Below are positions 11,401-24,140 of a stretch of DNA of 64,000 nucleotides, piece after piece. A program made the translations under genes and the position numbers. The notes beneath the pieces are model-generated. The model made no database searches and was not told the origin of the DNA. It worked only from the letters and a program-made list of their open reading frames with translations. Location: the NCBI RefSeq assembly GCF_000208745.1, contig NC_030854.1:24719844-24783843 (forward strand), read 5' to 3'. Within the stretch, counting starts at the first letter, position 1. Each line of letters begins with the position of its first letter. This stretch comes from Theobroma cacao. Its lineage: Eukaryota > Streptophyta > Magnoliopsida > Malvales > Malvaceae.

Positions 11401-13069
11401 ACTGATGAGTCATGAGTGCCATGGAGCTTTTGATTATTGATATTTCTAACTTTTGATTTCTTGGAACTAGAAAAATAAAGATTAGGTTGGTGGTGCAATT
11501 TCAAGTATAGAGTTATACTTGTTAAAAGAAAAAATCCCTATACACCATGCTTTTGTATATATATTGGTATAAATACAATGCAAGATTTGAAATGTCAAAT
11601 GTTCATTGACTTTTTTTAGTTAGTAAATTAACAAGGAAAATGTATGTCTTATTTAAGAGTGTATACTATTAAGGTGTATGTTAAAAGTTTATAATCATAT
11701 TTTCAATTTATGCTATATAATATTTTATCTTATTAATAAATATAACTTTTTTTTCTTTATTTTACATGTATACATATTATTTATAATTAATTTTAAAATT
11801 TTGCATCGTATTTTATAATATGATACTTGATACTCGATACTTAAAAATGAGATTCGATACACGATACGTATATTAATTTTACAACTATGGTTATAGTAGC
11901 TCCATGGTACAAACACTTCATCAATAGCTTTTGATTCGACAATTATCTCATTGACTTTTACTTTATTTATGCATTGGTCTTCTACTTTAATGTTCTTTCA
12001 TGTCTAGTAAGGTTCCAAATATAAGGTTATCTCAACTTCTGATATGTGTACCATCTTTCCTAGTCTATTGTGTGAAATTGATGGTTATGTTGGTGAATAC
12101 TATCTAGATGTTAAAAGAAAGGGTAGGATATTGGAGTTGCTTGTACAAAGACATTTTTGTGTAAAGGGTGTGTTGGGGTTAGATACAGATATGAGAGTGA
12201 TTATATGCTATATGAGAATTTGCATAGGCCAAGAAAGTGTACTTATCGATATGAGGGTTTCTTGAGAGGTTTTGTAATCAATATGTTGGGTCTTTTAGTG
12301 CACAAAGACCACAAAATTTCCTTTTATAAAGGAGGGGTATTCACCTTTTTACTTTAATGAAATTATCTTTAAAAAAAATAATTGTCCCATCGACAAACCC
12401 CATAGCCAAAAGAAATGTTCAACTCTAGACTATGTAGTTTGTGGAAGTGAGTTTAAGGGTGATAACCACAAATTAATGGTGATTGGAATGGTGAAGGAAA
12501 TAAGATTGATAGGGATCTTTAAGAGTTGAGACAGATCTTAGGGTTTTCAAAATAGTAGAACTCAACATTTTTCCAAAAAAAAATGATGAAGGCAAGAATC
12601 AATTGGTAAAATCAAAGTTAAATTTGTCAATCGAAAAAGAAAAATGCTAAATATATATATAAAAGATCGCAACAAGAAAATGATCAATTACTTTAATATC
12701 CTGTAGAAAGTATGAAACTAAAAACTTGAAAAATAATAGGAAACGAATTCTGGAATTTGTTATTAAACTCTTGATTAACAGAATTCGATACTATTCATTT
12801 GTTATAAAAGGATATTTATACCTATCCAAAAAATTGATACTAACTACTTCTAAGGTTATTTATAGAAATGCCATCAATACATTAACTAACTAAACTTAAA
12901 TAAATCTAGTGCTTTTTAGGTGACTATATTCTTCAACAACATTACTTGCTTTATTGGTTTAGTAATTATGATCAATTGAAGATCGAAATTCTAATCTTAA
13001 CATTACTTACTTGAATTGACTCAATTGTTCATGTACCTACTCATTGATTTATAAATATAGGAGTTGGGA
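11401..13069. other. AT-rich DNA, no recognised gene
   Basis: Open frames at 12044-12357 are short, overlap in two frames and resemble nothing I recognise. A run of 'gatac' words occurs near 11820-11870. I see nothing else supportable. Confidence 0.5.
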
Positions 13070-13074
13070 CTCAA

Positions 13075-16067
13075 TGTCAAGCCTAGCTCTATAATATACT
13101 TACCATGTCATTCATGTACTTGATAGCATGTCTGCATACTTGGATAGCTCGAAAAATCGTTAAAGGTCAGTATCGTATCTAGTGGTACAATTAAGTCGAT
13201 TAAAGCCTCGAACTAGTCCAAATAGAGATTTTAAGATATATTTGAGAGTTATTGAACCTTAGAATGTCTTAATATGGTGATTTGGAGTTCGATGATTGAT
13301 TTAGAGTCCAATCGAGAATTTTTATAACGTAGGGGCAAAATGGTCATCTTGCCACCCGAGGGTAAAATTGGAATGTTGGAAGCGATTTTTGACCAAGTTT
13401 GACTAGTTGGAACATAATTTGAATTTGAGAAGTGAAAATTTTCAATTCCGAGCATAAGGGCAAAACAGTCTTTTCACGTGTCCACGAGGACGTAATTGGA
13501 ATTTTTCAAAATTTTACACCACCATGACACTTGTCAAGCCCATGAATTTTATCTATTATCATTTTATACTTTGGATAATTATGGGATTATATGTGGTGGT
13601 AAGAGAATGCTTAATTGTTAAGTTTTAACCATGGACCAATCAAGTGGCGACACGTGTCAAGTTTTTATTATTTTATAATTTCCTTTATAAACCAACATAA
13701 ACTCTCCCATTCACTCTCTCATTGCCGTGGAAGCCAAAGGACAAAGGGGGAAAGAATAGAAAAACTCTAAGGAGGAAAAATTCAAGAGAAATTCATTGGA
13801 TTTTCGAAAAACGAAGCGATCAGAGGTAAGATTTCGTAATTTAGCTTAGGATCTATCGTACCCGTGCTTTCTTTTTCATTTTCTATGGTTGAAACTCAAG
13901 TTTTCATTATGGAAGCATGCTGGCCGAATCAAGGGGGGGAAGGTTTTGATGATGGTTTTTGATAGATTTTAGGCTATCTAGGTGTTTTTAGTGTTTTGTG
14001 ATATTTGGTATGAAAAACAAGCAAGAAAATAACATGTTCTTCATCAAACCATAAATGGACGAATTCTATAGGGAATATTTTGAAGATGAATTTTGTCATA
14101 TTTCATGTTATCTAGCTCGTATTTGATGATTTGTGATGTTGGATATCGAAAATGGTTATCGAAAAGTATAGTTCCTTTAGTAAACGACTTGAACGATAAT
14201 GAGAAAATTTTAGTAAATGGACTTAGAATTGATTTCTAATGAGGTATACAGACTTATTGGAGTATCGAAAGTGCAATGAATATATTTGGAGTTGAATTGG
14301 ATGTTTTGGCTAATTAAACAGTGTATAGTGTGAGTTAGGTCGAATACCATTTAAGTCTAACAACAATTGAACTTACGTAGAATACCATCTTTAAGTGATT
14401 ATTCGAACACTTCTCATTCAATTTCATGCATTCATAAAGAGCCTAAAATAGTCTTATAACAGTTTGGCACAAGTATATTGAATTACTTGTTGTGCATTAT
14501 GTATAGGTGATGAGCCCTCTGGTAAGGGTAAGGATATCGTACCCGAGGACTAGGAGTCGGAGTACTCCCGTTATTGTGAGTAAATAGACGATCATCTTAA
14601 CTATCTAAAGTAGTTTCTACTTGTTTTTATGATTTTAAAGAATAATAAATTTAAATTGTAAACTATTATGTTTTATAACTGAAGTGTTCGTTAAATGAAA
14701 TCAGATTCATAATTTGGTTTGAAATTGAATCCTGGTTTTGGAAATTGAGTAAGTGGAGACTATATACTTGTGTTATATATATGTTTTGACATATGGTTTG
14801 AATTGATGACTTATGACAATGTGACAGCATGAATGGCTAGATTTGTGTTTGTGTGGAATATATGAACTGTTTTGTTTTACCTTGACAGGCAGGGTAATAT
14901 CATATTAGCCATGTCATACTGTCGAAATTTTATTGATTTGATGGGATAATTGATTAGCTTACTGCAGTGGGCGGGTTTCCGTGGACCAGCCTATTAAAAG
15001 GGCATAGTAAACCCCGTTATATTTTACCTTAGTATGAAAGGCGTGGAGGGTATCTCCTAAGGTAGTTTAGAGTTCACTTCACGCTGAACCACTACGTGAG
15101 GGTGAAACTTAGCCAACGCCAAGGAACAGTTACATTTTTAAACGTAAAAACATGTTTTATGTGTATATGTTATTTTAACAGCCTTGACAGACTCGGTTGG
15201 ATGCCCGGCGCAAGGTGTCATCAAGTACGAGTTTTGGCACGAGACAAGTTTTAAGAGAGCCATAAGCCTTGTTGATTATTTTTGATGAAATGTAATTGTT
15301 TTATATGGTTGAAATTAGTTTTAATGTTATGAATCATATTATGAAGAGATGTTTTAATTGTCTCCATTTACTCGACTTTAGATGTTATAAATGAACCTTG
15401 CTTACTCACTGGGTTTATAAAAACTCACCCCATTCTTTTCACCCATTTCAGGTTCAGAGCAGTCTGTAGACAGTCGATTTCGTCAAGGGTTTGTTTTTGG
15501 ATTTGCACCCTTAGAAATTGTAGGTCTACAGTCCTGTTTATTTTTGTTATTTTGGGGCTCACATGTCATTGTAAAATATTTTTGTATACCCTGGCACTAT
15601 GTGCTATTATGTATATGAATTTATTTTGTTATTACACTACAGTAATTGTTTATGTAGAATTTTATAAATATTGTTTTATATGAAAATGAAATATTTTATC
15701 CAATATTTTTATTTGGTTCTATTAGTTATAAATTCACTTTAAAAAGATGATTTAGACATCTAGATTTATATTTTTTATATGAAATGTATATTTTTCATTC
15801 ATATACTGTATTTTTAGCAGGTTTCAAAATTTTTGGGTAAAATGACCAAAATACCCATGTGCAGTAGAAATTACTTTTTGATTGTCTTTGATTTGAAAAT
15901 AGTCTATATTCTTTTAAAACATGATATTTAGTAACCGTTGCTCACAAGAGAGACGAAAAACTGATGCTAGAGTCTTGTGAGGTTTTGGTTGACATTCTGA
16001 GTAAGGTATGTCTATCGAGACATCGCGGCGGTTGTCATGGACTCGAAGAGAGTACCAGGTCGTGGCA
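13075..16067 (+). mobile_element. Family-A gypsy solo LTR, 2993 bp, TSD CTCAA
   Basis: The LTR starts tgtcaagcctag at 13075 and ends caggtcgtggca at 16067. It is flanked by perfect 5 bp target duplications CTCAA at 13070-13074 and 16068-16072. It aligns along its length with 6072-8250, and its end aligns with 1-310. No internal region or second LTR is present, which is the product of recombination between the two LTRs of a full element. A length near 3 kb fits Tekay/Del chromoviruses. Confidence 0.93.
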
Positions 16068-16072
16068 CTCAA

Positions 16073-16769
16073 TGTCACATTTTAATAATTGCATTTATTG
16101 GATAAAACTAAGCATCCAACATGCTCTACTTGATTCTTTCAAGCTTCAATTCTAGTGATTCTCAAAATTCTTCCAAACTAAACTATCGATTAATGCTATA
16201 TGTGATGTGACCTGCAATTTTTTGGGATTTCATTCAAGTTTTTATCATGACAATCTTTAAATCAGCCTCTAAAATTTGTGCAACAAAATCCTGTACTATA
16301 TATTTGCATATTTACTTAACAATAGTAATTTGTATGGAGATAAGAAAAAAACAGTGGAAAAATACTAGTGAACTTGCATATCTTGCACAAGAGACCTCAC
16401 CACAAAGAATTGAATTTTTTTATTACAAAGCCTGGTTTGTTGGAATAGGGTTTTTTCAAGTTTCCCTTTTCAAGCTTTCCTTTAGAGAAGCCAAAGGGTT
16501 GATGGTGGATGGTGGATAGGAACAAATATAGTGAGGAAAAAAAAAACATTCAGTACCTCAACAATGGCCCTTGGTTGGGTGCACGGTGTGTCATTTGGGC
16601 TGACTAGGGTTGGGAAGAAAAAAAAGAAAAATTTTTAAATAATAAAATAACCTCAACAATAACTATTATTTCAAGTAAGTTTTTCTTTTTTTATTGTATC
16701 CAAATGAATCTTTAAATTTGAATTATGTTTGGCTCTTAAACGTATTCCAATAAATCCTTAATCCTAACA
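16073..16769. other. Intergenic DNA, no recognised gene
   Basis: A 90-codon open stretch at 16247-16519 has no recognisable motif and sits in low-complexity AT-rich DNA. Nothing else is supported. Confidence 0.4.
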
Positions 16770-17090
16770 AAAATCAACTGCCATTAAATCTAGGTTAAAT
16801 TATACAATTAATCCCTATACATTACAAAAATTATGGATTTAGTCATTGCATAATAATTTGTGTAAATTGGATCCCGTACTTTGTTATTTTGTTAATTTCA
16901 ATTCCTAACTCTAATACTGTTTAATTTCACCATTAAGTATGTTAACTTAGTATTTTTGACCAAGCTAATATGGCATTTCTTGCTAATATGGCATTGACTA
17001 TGTGTTGATGTAACATGACAATGCTAATGTCATGAAAATGTTGACATGGCAAATACTAGCATGATAATTGTTGATGTGGCAATTACTGAA
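16770..17090 (+). repeat. Left arm of a long inverted-repeat pair
   Basis: The sequence from 'ttaaattatacaattaatccc' through 'ttaatttcaattcctaact' and 'aagtatgttaacttagtat' is the reverse complement, with scattered differences, of 22890-23236. The same landmarks occur in the same order in both arms. Long AT-rich arms with 'taatccctatac' wording are typical of plant MULE termini, but exact ends and a 9 bp target duplication could not be fixed. Confidence 0.65.
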
Positions 17091-18390
17091 TAAAATTTTT
17101 TTTAAAAGAAACCTTACAACCATTATTCTATGTTGAAACATCTTTTTTATTCTTTAAAAATTTTTATTTTATTTCGAATTGAACTAAACCACGTACACAG
17201 TAGAAGTGTTTCTCGTATCACAGTTCATAATCAATGCCAGAGTCCTATTCGAAGTCTTAGTCTTAGAGATAAATGCCCTACCATAAGCGAATGGTTAAAA
17301 TCTTGTCTTGGACCTCAAATAGATTATCAACTCTCCCCATACAAAGGCAAATCAAGGCTCAAGTCCTCTAGGTCAAGGTGTCACGGTTCTCTCATTCTAG
17401 ATCTCCTGAGATCTCACCACCAAGACATCGTAATAAAAATCATCTTCATCTTTTAACTTGTCAAAGTCAAACTCACCTTTTGAACAAAAAGGATTGTTGA
17501 CTTACGAAGCTTAAGTCTATGCCCCTCTCATTTAAATTTAATTGATCAGGCTAAGAAGCTTACCTAGTTATCTTGATTGCGTTCAATTTGCAACACCAAT
17601 TAAAGAGTATGGGAGTGCATGCCATTTTATATGCAATTATCAATTTTCAAATATGATTAGATTGTCGATTTAGAGTTGCAAAATAGTTTTATTTTTCTTT
17701 AACCATGGACATTGAATACTAGTGCTTATGTAAAACAGAAAGAGGCGCATACTTGGTGATGCATATGCTAAGAATATTTAAAATATTTTTTTTTTGAAAA
17801 GCTTAAATTTGTTCATCCTTAACCAATTATGCCATGAAAAATCTTTATCATTTTGGCAAAAGACTTTTGATGGCATTAAGTAGTTGGAATAGGCAAAACA
17901 ATAGACCACTTCTAAAAGTTTTCATTGCAAAAAAACCATAAGCAATAAGAGTCATTTCCAATACCTAAAAATGGACACAACCATCAAGACACAACAAGCA
18001 CTACCTAAAAGACTAATCTTAAACATAGTTCTGAAGTTTTGACCTTTCCTATACTCAAAAGTCAACCATACACAAATGCAACACCAAACTTGTAACGGAC
18101 AACAACAATAAAAGTAAAATTCCTCAATAAAGCCTATTGCATTTCAATTTCATCACTTCTCAATTATGAAATCTGCTTAGCCAAGGGCAAAACCATTGGT
18201 CAGCAGTCCCAATAAGCCACAAGCGATAACCACGAAGCATTGTTGCTTCACAATGTAGCAGCACCCCCACCCCAAATGCAAAAGACACTCCACTACAACA
18301 TCAAACCCACCTAAACCTTTAAGATCACAGTTTTCCTTTCGTTTATTGAGCTTGGCTCTCACCCCTATCTGCTACTTTTAATGCTACAAT
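17091..18390. other. Interior of inverted-repeat element, no intact gene
   Basis: No intact gene is seen. The minus-strand frame just right of 18177-18385 (LKVADRGESQAQ across the LTR insertion site) may be the continuation of the RRM/DUF4283 relic at 19888-22350. A pyrimidine/purine-mixed open stretch at 17130-17456 has no recognisable domain. Confidence 0.35.
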
Positions 18391-19882
18391 TGTTGTTGAT
18401 TTCTCATACAAGTGCATGTATCATTAACAAGTAATATAGTAATGAATAGAGTATCGTTCCCATGGAGAATTGTTTTAGTTCCTACTATTAACTACTAAAA
18501 TTAACACACCTTAATTTTATTCAAACAACCAAATTTTAAAATTATTAAAAAGAAAAATTAAAACTACTAAATTAAAACTTCACTCAACTACCAGACCTAA
18601 GATTATAATATCCCACAATACTTCATCTGATTATTGTCTCTCTCTCTTAACTTAGTTTAATGGATTACATTGCTAACTTAGAGTCTTAAATTATTTACAA
18701 GTCTCTGTCCAGTTTCTCATAAAAATACCTCTCCCAATTAATTTACTATATGTCTATGCAAATTAAATTGAAGAAAGATTCATTAAGTTTGTGCTCTAAT
18801 TTTGGCTATGTATGGCTTATAGGTGTATGTCTACCTTATATGCAAATCAAATCACCTAATCAACTAAGTATATTCGATCATACGTATTCTATTCTAGGTC
18901 TACCTAAATCTCCTTCGTCAAGGTTTAACCTAGGTTTCCAATTCAATCTAATTGGTGATCAGGCAATTAGAAGCATTAAGAACAAAATAAAATAAACAAC
19001 TTAAATCTATCAAACATAAGTAAAAGAGAGATAAATAAATCAGACTATATATTGAGTTCAATCATAATCTTAAATTAATAAATTAGTTCCCCATCAAGTC
19101 ACACATCATCATTGAATAAAATTTAAACAATAAAATCAAACTAAGAAAATAAAAGAATAATCAAAAAGATGAACTCAAGAATTATAATCTTGATCATCCA
19201 AGTCTTCTTGAATCCTTCAAAATCTTCTCAGCTTCAATGACTTTGCGGCTTGACTCTCAACTTTCAAACTGGTGTTTCCTTCCTCTCTTTATTCCTCTGA
19301 AATGTTGTTTTTATAAGTTTTGAAGTTAAGCCAAGTTGGATGAAGACAGAAGTCAATTTCAGCTGGGATTTCCTTATCAGACTATGTGAGTCACATTCTT
19401 GCCCAATTAATTAACAGAAATCGTAATTGCTCTAGGACTGCTACAGTGTGTCAATTTCAATAAGGTTTTTAACCATCTTACAGGCCGAAGTGGGCAAACT
19501 GTAAACATGAAAGTTGTAGATTTTTCTCTTATCTTTCCAATGGTCCAAGAATAGATTTATTTGGAGCTCTATAGAGAGAGTTATGGTTGAAATATCGAAA
19601 CATGTGCAGTAGAAGTCTGCATCTTGAAATTGCTCTCATTCTTTTACTAAAATTCTTCTTTCATCAAATACCTACAAAAGCACAAATAAATCAATAACAA
19701 CCTATCTTAACCATATTAACACCAAATTAAGCATAAAATTAACCATGATTATATTGAATCACCTAAATTAACTAATTTAAAATAATTAAATAAAACCTAC
19801 TAATTTCTATGCATTACTACAAGAACTAAGCTAAATTACTATCAAAATTAAGCCCAAATAACTCTATATTATAGAGTTATCA
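18391..19882 (-). mobile_element. Solo LTR, 1492 bp, TSD ACAAT
   Basis: The element lies between perfect ACAAT duplications at 18386-18390 and 19883-19887. On the plus strand it starts tgttgttgattt and ends gagttatca. Read on the minus strand, its end holds 'gggaacgatactctattc' followed by 'atgcacttgtatgag', a signature seen at the 3' end of many plant gypsy LTRs and also at 49213-49270 here, so the LTR is probably oriented on the minus strand. It interrupts the RRM/DUF4283 relic. Confidence 0.88.
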
Positions 19883-19887
19883 ACAAT

Positions 19888-22350
19888 TTTCAAGATCACA
19901 TCCTTTTTCTCCTCTTGAAAACTTAATCCAAGTTTTTTGCTTAATTCCTAAATTTCCTCTACATCTTTCATTGATACTACATTCCTCATCCTAATATCAG
20001 TATCTGAGACACTACTTCCCTTAATTTGGTCTTCACCATCGCACTCTAACCTCATCTCCTCCTTGATTTGTTCCTTGATCCTTTTCCTTCTTCTTTTTGA
20101 AGATTTACCTTTTGATAATCTAAACCTACTCTTCTTCTTCCCTATTTTCTATCTTAGCTTACCAATTCCTTTTCTCGAGCTGCCTTGTTGCCTTTTACCT
20201 TTTAGTAAGTATCTATCGACCAATTGTATCCCTTTCACACTTCTGCTTAAGTTTCCATATTCCCTTCTTTTCCAAACTCCTTTCTTCCTCGTCACTCTCT
20301 CTCACAATTTTCAACAACCATTGTAAACCCTCCCTCTCAACCATGTTTTCTCCTTTTTCAAAGGCTCTTTTAGTGAACAACTTTTCACTGCTTGTGTTTT
20401 CAACCTATTCATCTTTCCTTTTTACCACTTCCTTCTCTTTTGATATCCTTTCTCCTCTTACTACTTTTTTCTCTCACAAATCACCCTTTATTAAGATCTG
20501 GCTTCTCACTCAAATTTCCTTACCTTAATTCCCAATTCCTTTCCCTGACTTAAGTTTTGACTTGATCTCTTAAAGATATACTCTGTTGAGAAAAACAACC
20601 TTTTCAGGTTTAATGAGGTATTATCGCTTAGCCCTCTATTTTTCCTAGTTGAAATGAACCTAGACCTAGGCTTTGAAGCCCTACAACCCATTTGTTTGGT
20701 TTATGCTCACCTTTCCCTTTTTAGGTCTAAGTTCCTTGTCATCTAAGCCTTTCACTTTCCTAACATTATTAAGCCTTTCTTTTATATCTCCTTTCTCATA
20801 ACTTTTATTTGGCTCTTTAAGCCCGAATCATTGCCTTTTTGTATCCTTGTTTAAAGTCCTTTATGTCAACATCCCACTTACATTCCTTACTTTTCAAATC
20901 GTTGCCATATTTTCCTTACTTCCTTACACCATCCCCTATATATCTTTTTTTATTAAAACTTCTTCGCCTTTTTGTCCCCTGTCAATGCCCTTTCTTGTCA
21001 CCATTGACCTACGTACCTCGTTTCCAAATTGTGAACTTTTCTTTACCTCCATCGTACCTATGTCAACAACCTGCCTTTTCTTTATTTTGAATTCTTTTGA
21101 TTCCTCTAACATTATGATTTTACTTTCCCTTATCTTGAAGCCCTCTTTTTGAAATTATTTTATCTGTTGTTTTTCCACCTTTCTTCTCTTACCGCCACCA
21201 CTTTCTCCTCCCTTTCCACCACCGTGATACTTCCTTGACAGCTTCAATACCTCTTGGATCACCTCCTTATTTGTTAAATAGCATTCTAGAGACTTGTTCA
21301 ATTTCTCCCCTACTACCTTGACAGATATGAGAAAAGACTTACCTTTGGCTTCTAATATCGCTCTATTGGGAATCATTAATCTACTTTTAACTTCCAATAT
21401 CGAACCGCTTCCTCTTATACGTACTCCTATCAACTCCCATAAATGTTCCCTAGTACCCAATAATCATCTTGAATGTTTGAACATGCCAAACATGGACTGG
21501 CATCTCACGTACTCTCACCCACACCTATGCTTCTCTGTCAATGCTAGAATCCAAATAAGGTTTAACTATTACAAACCACTTTTGAAAGAGCTCATTGGGG
21601 TTATCCGTTGCAATAATCATCTCTTCTTGCTCCCCAAAGGTTATCAAGAATGTAAGCTCTTCCACTGCCCTTACCTGAACATAGAATCCTTCCATGGCTA
21701 ATCCCTTTCGTGTCATCGAACCATCTACACAATGCTTTAAGATCCCTACAATGCTACATGAGACCCATTTCATTTCCTCATCGAGAATACTCGTGATGGC
21801 TGTCACTATTCTATTCCCTTTTTGTTAATCCTTTCTCACATCTTTCACATCTTCTTACTTTTGTGTTATTTTCTCCTTTGCACCTCCCACAAACTTCAAC
21901 ACCTTCATGTCCCCCTTTAAGTTCACATCGTCCTTCTTTTTTGCCTATTTCTTGTTGATGATAGCTCCACCCATAATCATCTCTTAATATGACTGAAAAT
22001 CTCTCCGTGGTGATCTTATAGGTGGACTACCTTCTCTTTTCGACTTAATGCCCATCTTTTCACCGATTCAACTTTCTTGACTAGTAACCTTTTACCATCC
22101 ATCCACTGATGATTCCCCCATTTCAAGGTCTTCTACATCTCATTTATATCCATATACCTAACAAAAGCAAAGTTTGAACCTCTATTTTTCTCTTGAATAT
22201 GTCTTTGAGGGATGAAAATATCCTTCACCTATCCATATTCTTCGAAGGCTCCCTTGATTGCCTCTTAAGACACCTTTTTGCTCAAATTGCCAACAAACAC
22301 CATGAAAAAGCTGTCCAGTCACCTTTATTTTTATCCGTCATAGATCCCTA
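19888..22350 (-). pseudogene. Broken RRM-DUF4283 protein, LINE ORF1-like
   Basis: On the minus strand an RRM is readable from about 22310 to 22090: RNP2 VFVGNLSKKVS, the helix AIKGAFEEYG, then KDIFIPQRH and RNP1-like RGSNFAFVRYMDI. A DUF4283-like block follows at about 21810-21420 (GFYVQVRAVEELTFLITFGE, VIVKPYLDS, VWVRVREMPVHVW), then a lysine/charged linker and a terminal acidic region near 20050. RRM-plus-DUF4283 proteins occur as ORF1 of plant LINEs of the BNR type and in host RT-like loci. Several stops break it. The plus-strand open frames at 20063-21701 are pyrimidine-rich shadows of this region. Confidence 0.7.
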
Positions 22351-22566
22351 TATTTAAATAATCCTCAACCTTGAATCATGATGTGGCATACTCATTTTGG
22401 TGCTTGAATTCTAATGAGAATTGTAGCCAAAAATTACAACATTACTATTATTTACACATTTATTTATTAAGCTAACAATGGAATAAGAAGATGGGAGAAA
22501 AACATAGATTTTCCTTTTAAACAATAGAAAGATCAACGTTTAACAGCACTGTAAATGTTTTCAATT

Positions 22567-22808
22567 GTGATTTCCAGTGTCAGTGGCCATTAAATAAGTT
22601 AACTTTGTTTCCGTGGTGCTTTCCCTATCTTTAATTCTATATTCAAAACCAAATACAACTCTCCCTCTCTTGATTCTCCCTCTTCTATTATGATTTCCAA
22701 TGTCAGTGGCCATTAAATAAGTAAACTTTGTTTCCGTCATATTTTCTCTATCCTTCAATTCCATATTCAAAACCAAATACAACTCTCCCTCTCTTGATTC
22801 TCTCATTT
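22567..22808. repeat. Two-copy tandem repeat, about 122 bp unit
   Basis: The block 'gatttccagtgtcagtggcc ... ctctcttgattct' is repeated once with few differences; the second copy begins near 22689. It lies between the RRM relic and the right inverted-repeat arm. Confidence 0.85.
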
Positions 22809-22889
22809 TGGGTGTTATTTTTTCTCTCTTAATCTTTATGCTAATCTCATTCAATTTAGGGTTTAGATGTTTTTGTTAATATTTTTTTT

Positions 22890-23236
22890 GTTAAACTTAG
22901 CATTTTGTCATGTCAACATTTTTTTCAAGTCAATAAATGCCACATCAACATAAATGCCAACGACTGCCATATCAGCACATAGTCAACACCACATCACATA
23001 TTCAATGCCACGTTACTTCAATTAATGTCAATAAGCTTAGTCAAAATACCACATCAACATACTTAACGATAAAATTTAATGGTGTTAAAGTTATGGATTA
23101 AAATTAACAAAATGACAAAGTACAAAGACCCAATTTGCACAAAATATTGTACATGGACAAAATCATTTTTTTTGTAGAGTACAAAAACTAATTACATAAT
23201 TTAACTTTAAATCTAATATCAATTGACATTTTCTAT
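22890..23236 (-). repeat. Right arm of the long inverted-repeat pair
   Basis: This is the reverse-complement partner of 16770-17090. Shared words include 'taagtatgttgatg', 'tttgttaattttaat' and 'aaagttaaattatgtaatta' when read on the minus strand. It is somewhat longer than the left arm and closes a segment of about 6.4 kb. Confidence 0.65.
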
Positions 23237-24140
23237 CCATACAATTTAATCACATGCCACGCTGCAGCTAATGTGTTATTTGATCTTTTTTTGTTCTTTC
23301 ATCCTTCTTTAAAACGACATAGTTTTGAATAAGCTATATAATCCTTCCCATTTTTTCATGTTCCTCTCCCTATCCTTGTGTTCATTCCCTCATCCTTTCA
23401 GGCTTAAAAATCACCTTAACCAAAGGGGACCATGCTAGCAGCAGACCTATTATGCCTTTCAGGCTACCTTTCGAGAAATGACCGTAGGCACCAATGGCCT
23501 AGCCATTACAAACTACTAGAGTATGACCCATGCATTGTACATGGACCTCCTTGCATCCCCTCTTTTTCTCGCTCTTTGCTTCAGCCTCTTTTCCCTTCCT
23601 CCCTCTGCCCTGAAATAGAGGAAGCAAAATTACCAGAGAAGTTTAATGTGCACCGACCGCCTGTGGATATCTCTCTATCTCTCTCTTTCTCCAAGACTGA
23701 ACTTTTGTTGTCACAACAGTTTTTCCTTCTGTTTAGAAAGAGAGAACAACTAAGACCAACCCCATTTATTTTTGCTCTCATTTTTTTTTTGTTAGAAAAG
23801 ACCCAAAGAAATAACAAAGTCTAGCCGTTTTGTGAGGATTTGTTGTAAATTCATCTTCTTCTATTTTTTCTTCAGATCTGTTACCAACCCTTTTTTTTCT
23901 TTCTTTCTGTTTCCACTATTGCACTCTGGTAGAATTGTTTAGGAGCCTTCTTTATTTTTAAGTTTTACTCACACACATGGGCAATTTGGGATTTCTATTG
24001 AAAACCTGTTAGAGCATTAAAACCTCCTTCTTGAAGCCTCATGACCACTCTTTAAGCTCACACGGGGCAAAATCAAGAAGCCCCAAGTATGTTATAGATT
24101 ATTCTAACAACGTAACTGATCAACTCATCAAATTTGTACA
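23237..24140. other. Intergenic DNA downstream of the PPR gene
   Basis: The region has strong CT-rich tracts (23540-23780 and 23850-23920). A 130-codon plus-strand open frame at 23432-23824 and its minus-strand counterpart show no family signature and are compositionally biased. The part next to 24140 should hold the 3' untranslated region of the PPR gene. Confidence 0.4.

Noticed and set aside
12044..12357. Overlapping ORFs of 66-73 codons
   Set aside because: Two frames are open over the same DNA and neither resembles a protein family.
20063..21701. Series of plus-strand open frames rich in Phe, Leu, Ser and Pro
   Set aside because: They are pyrimidine-rich shadows of the minus-strand RRM/DUF4283 relic; no family motif and no consistent frame.
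23432..23824. 130-codon plus-strand ORF
   Set aside because: Compositionally biased CT-rich DNA with an equally open frame on the other strand; no recognised domain, no clear gene signals.
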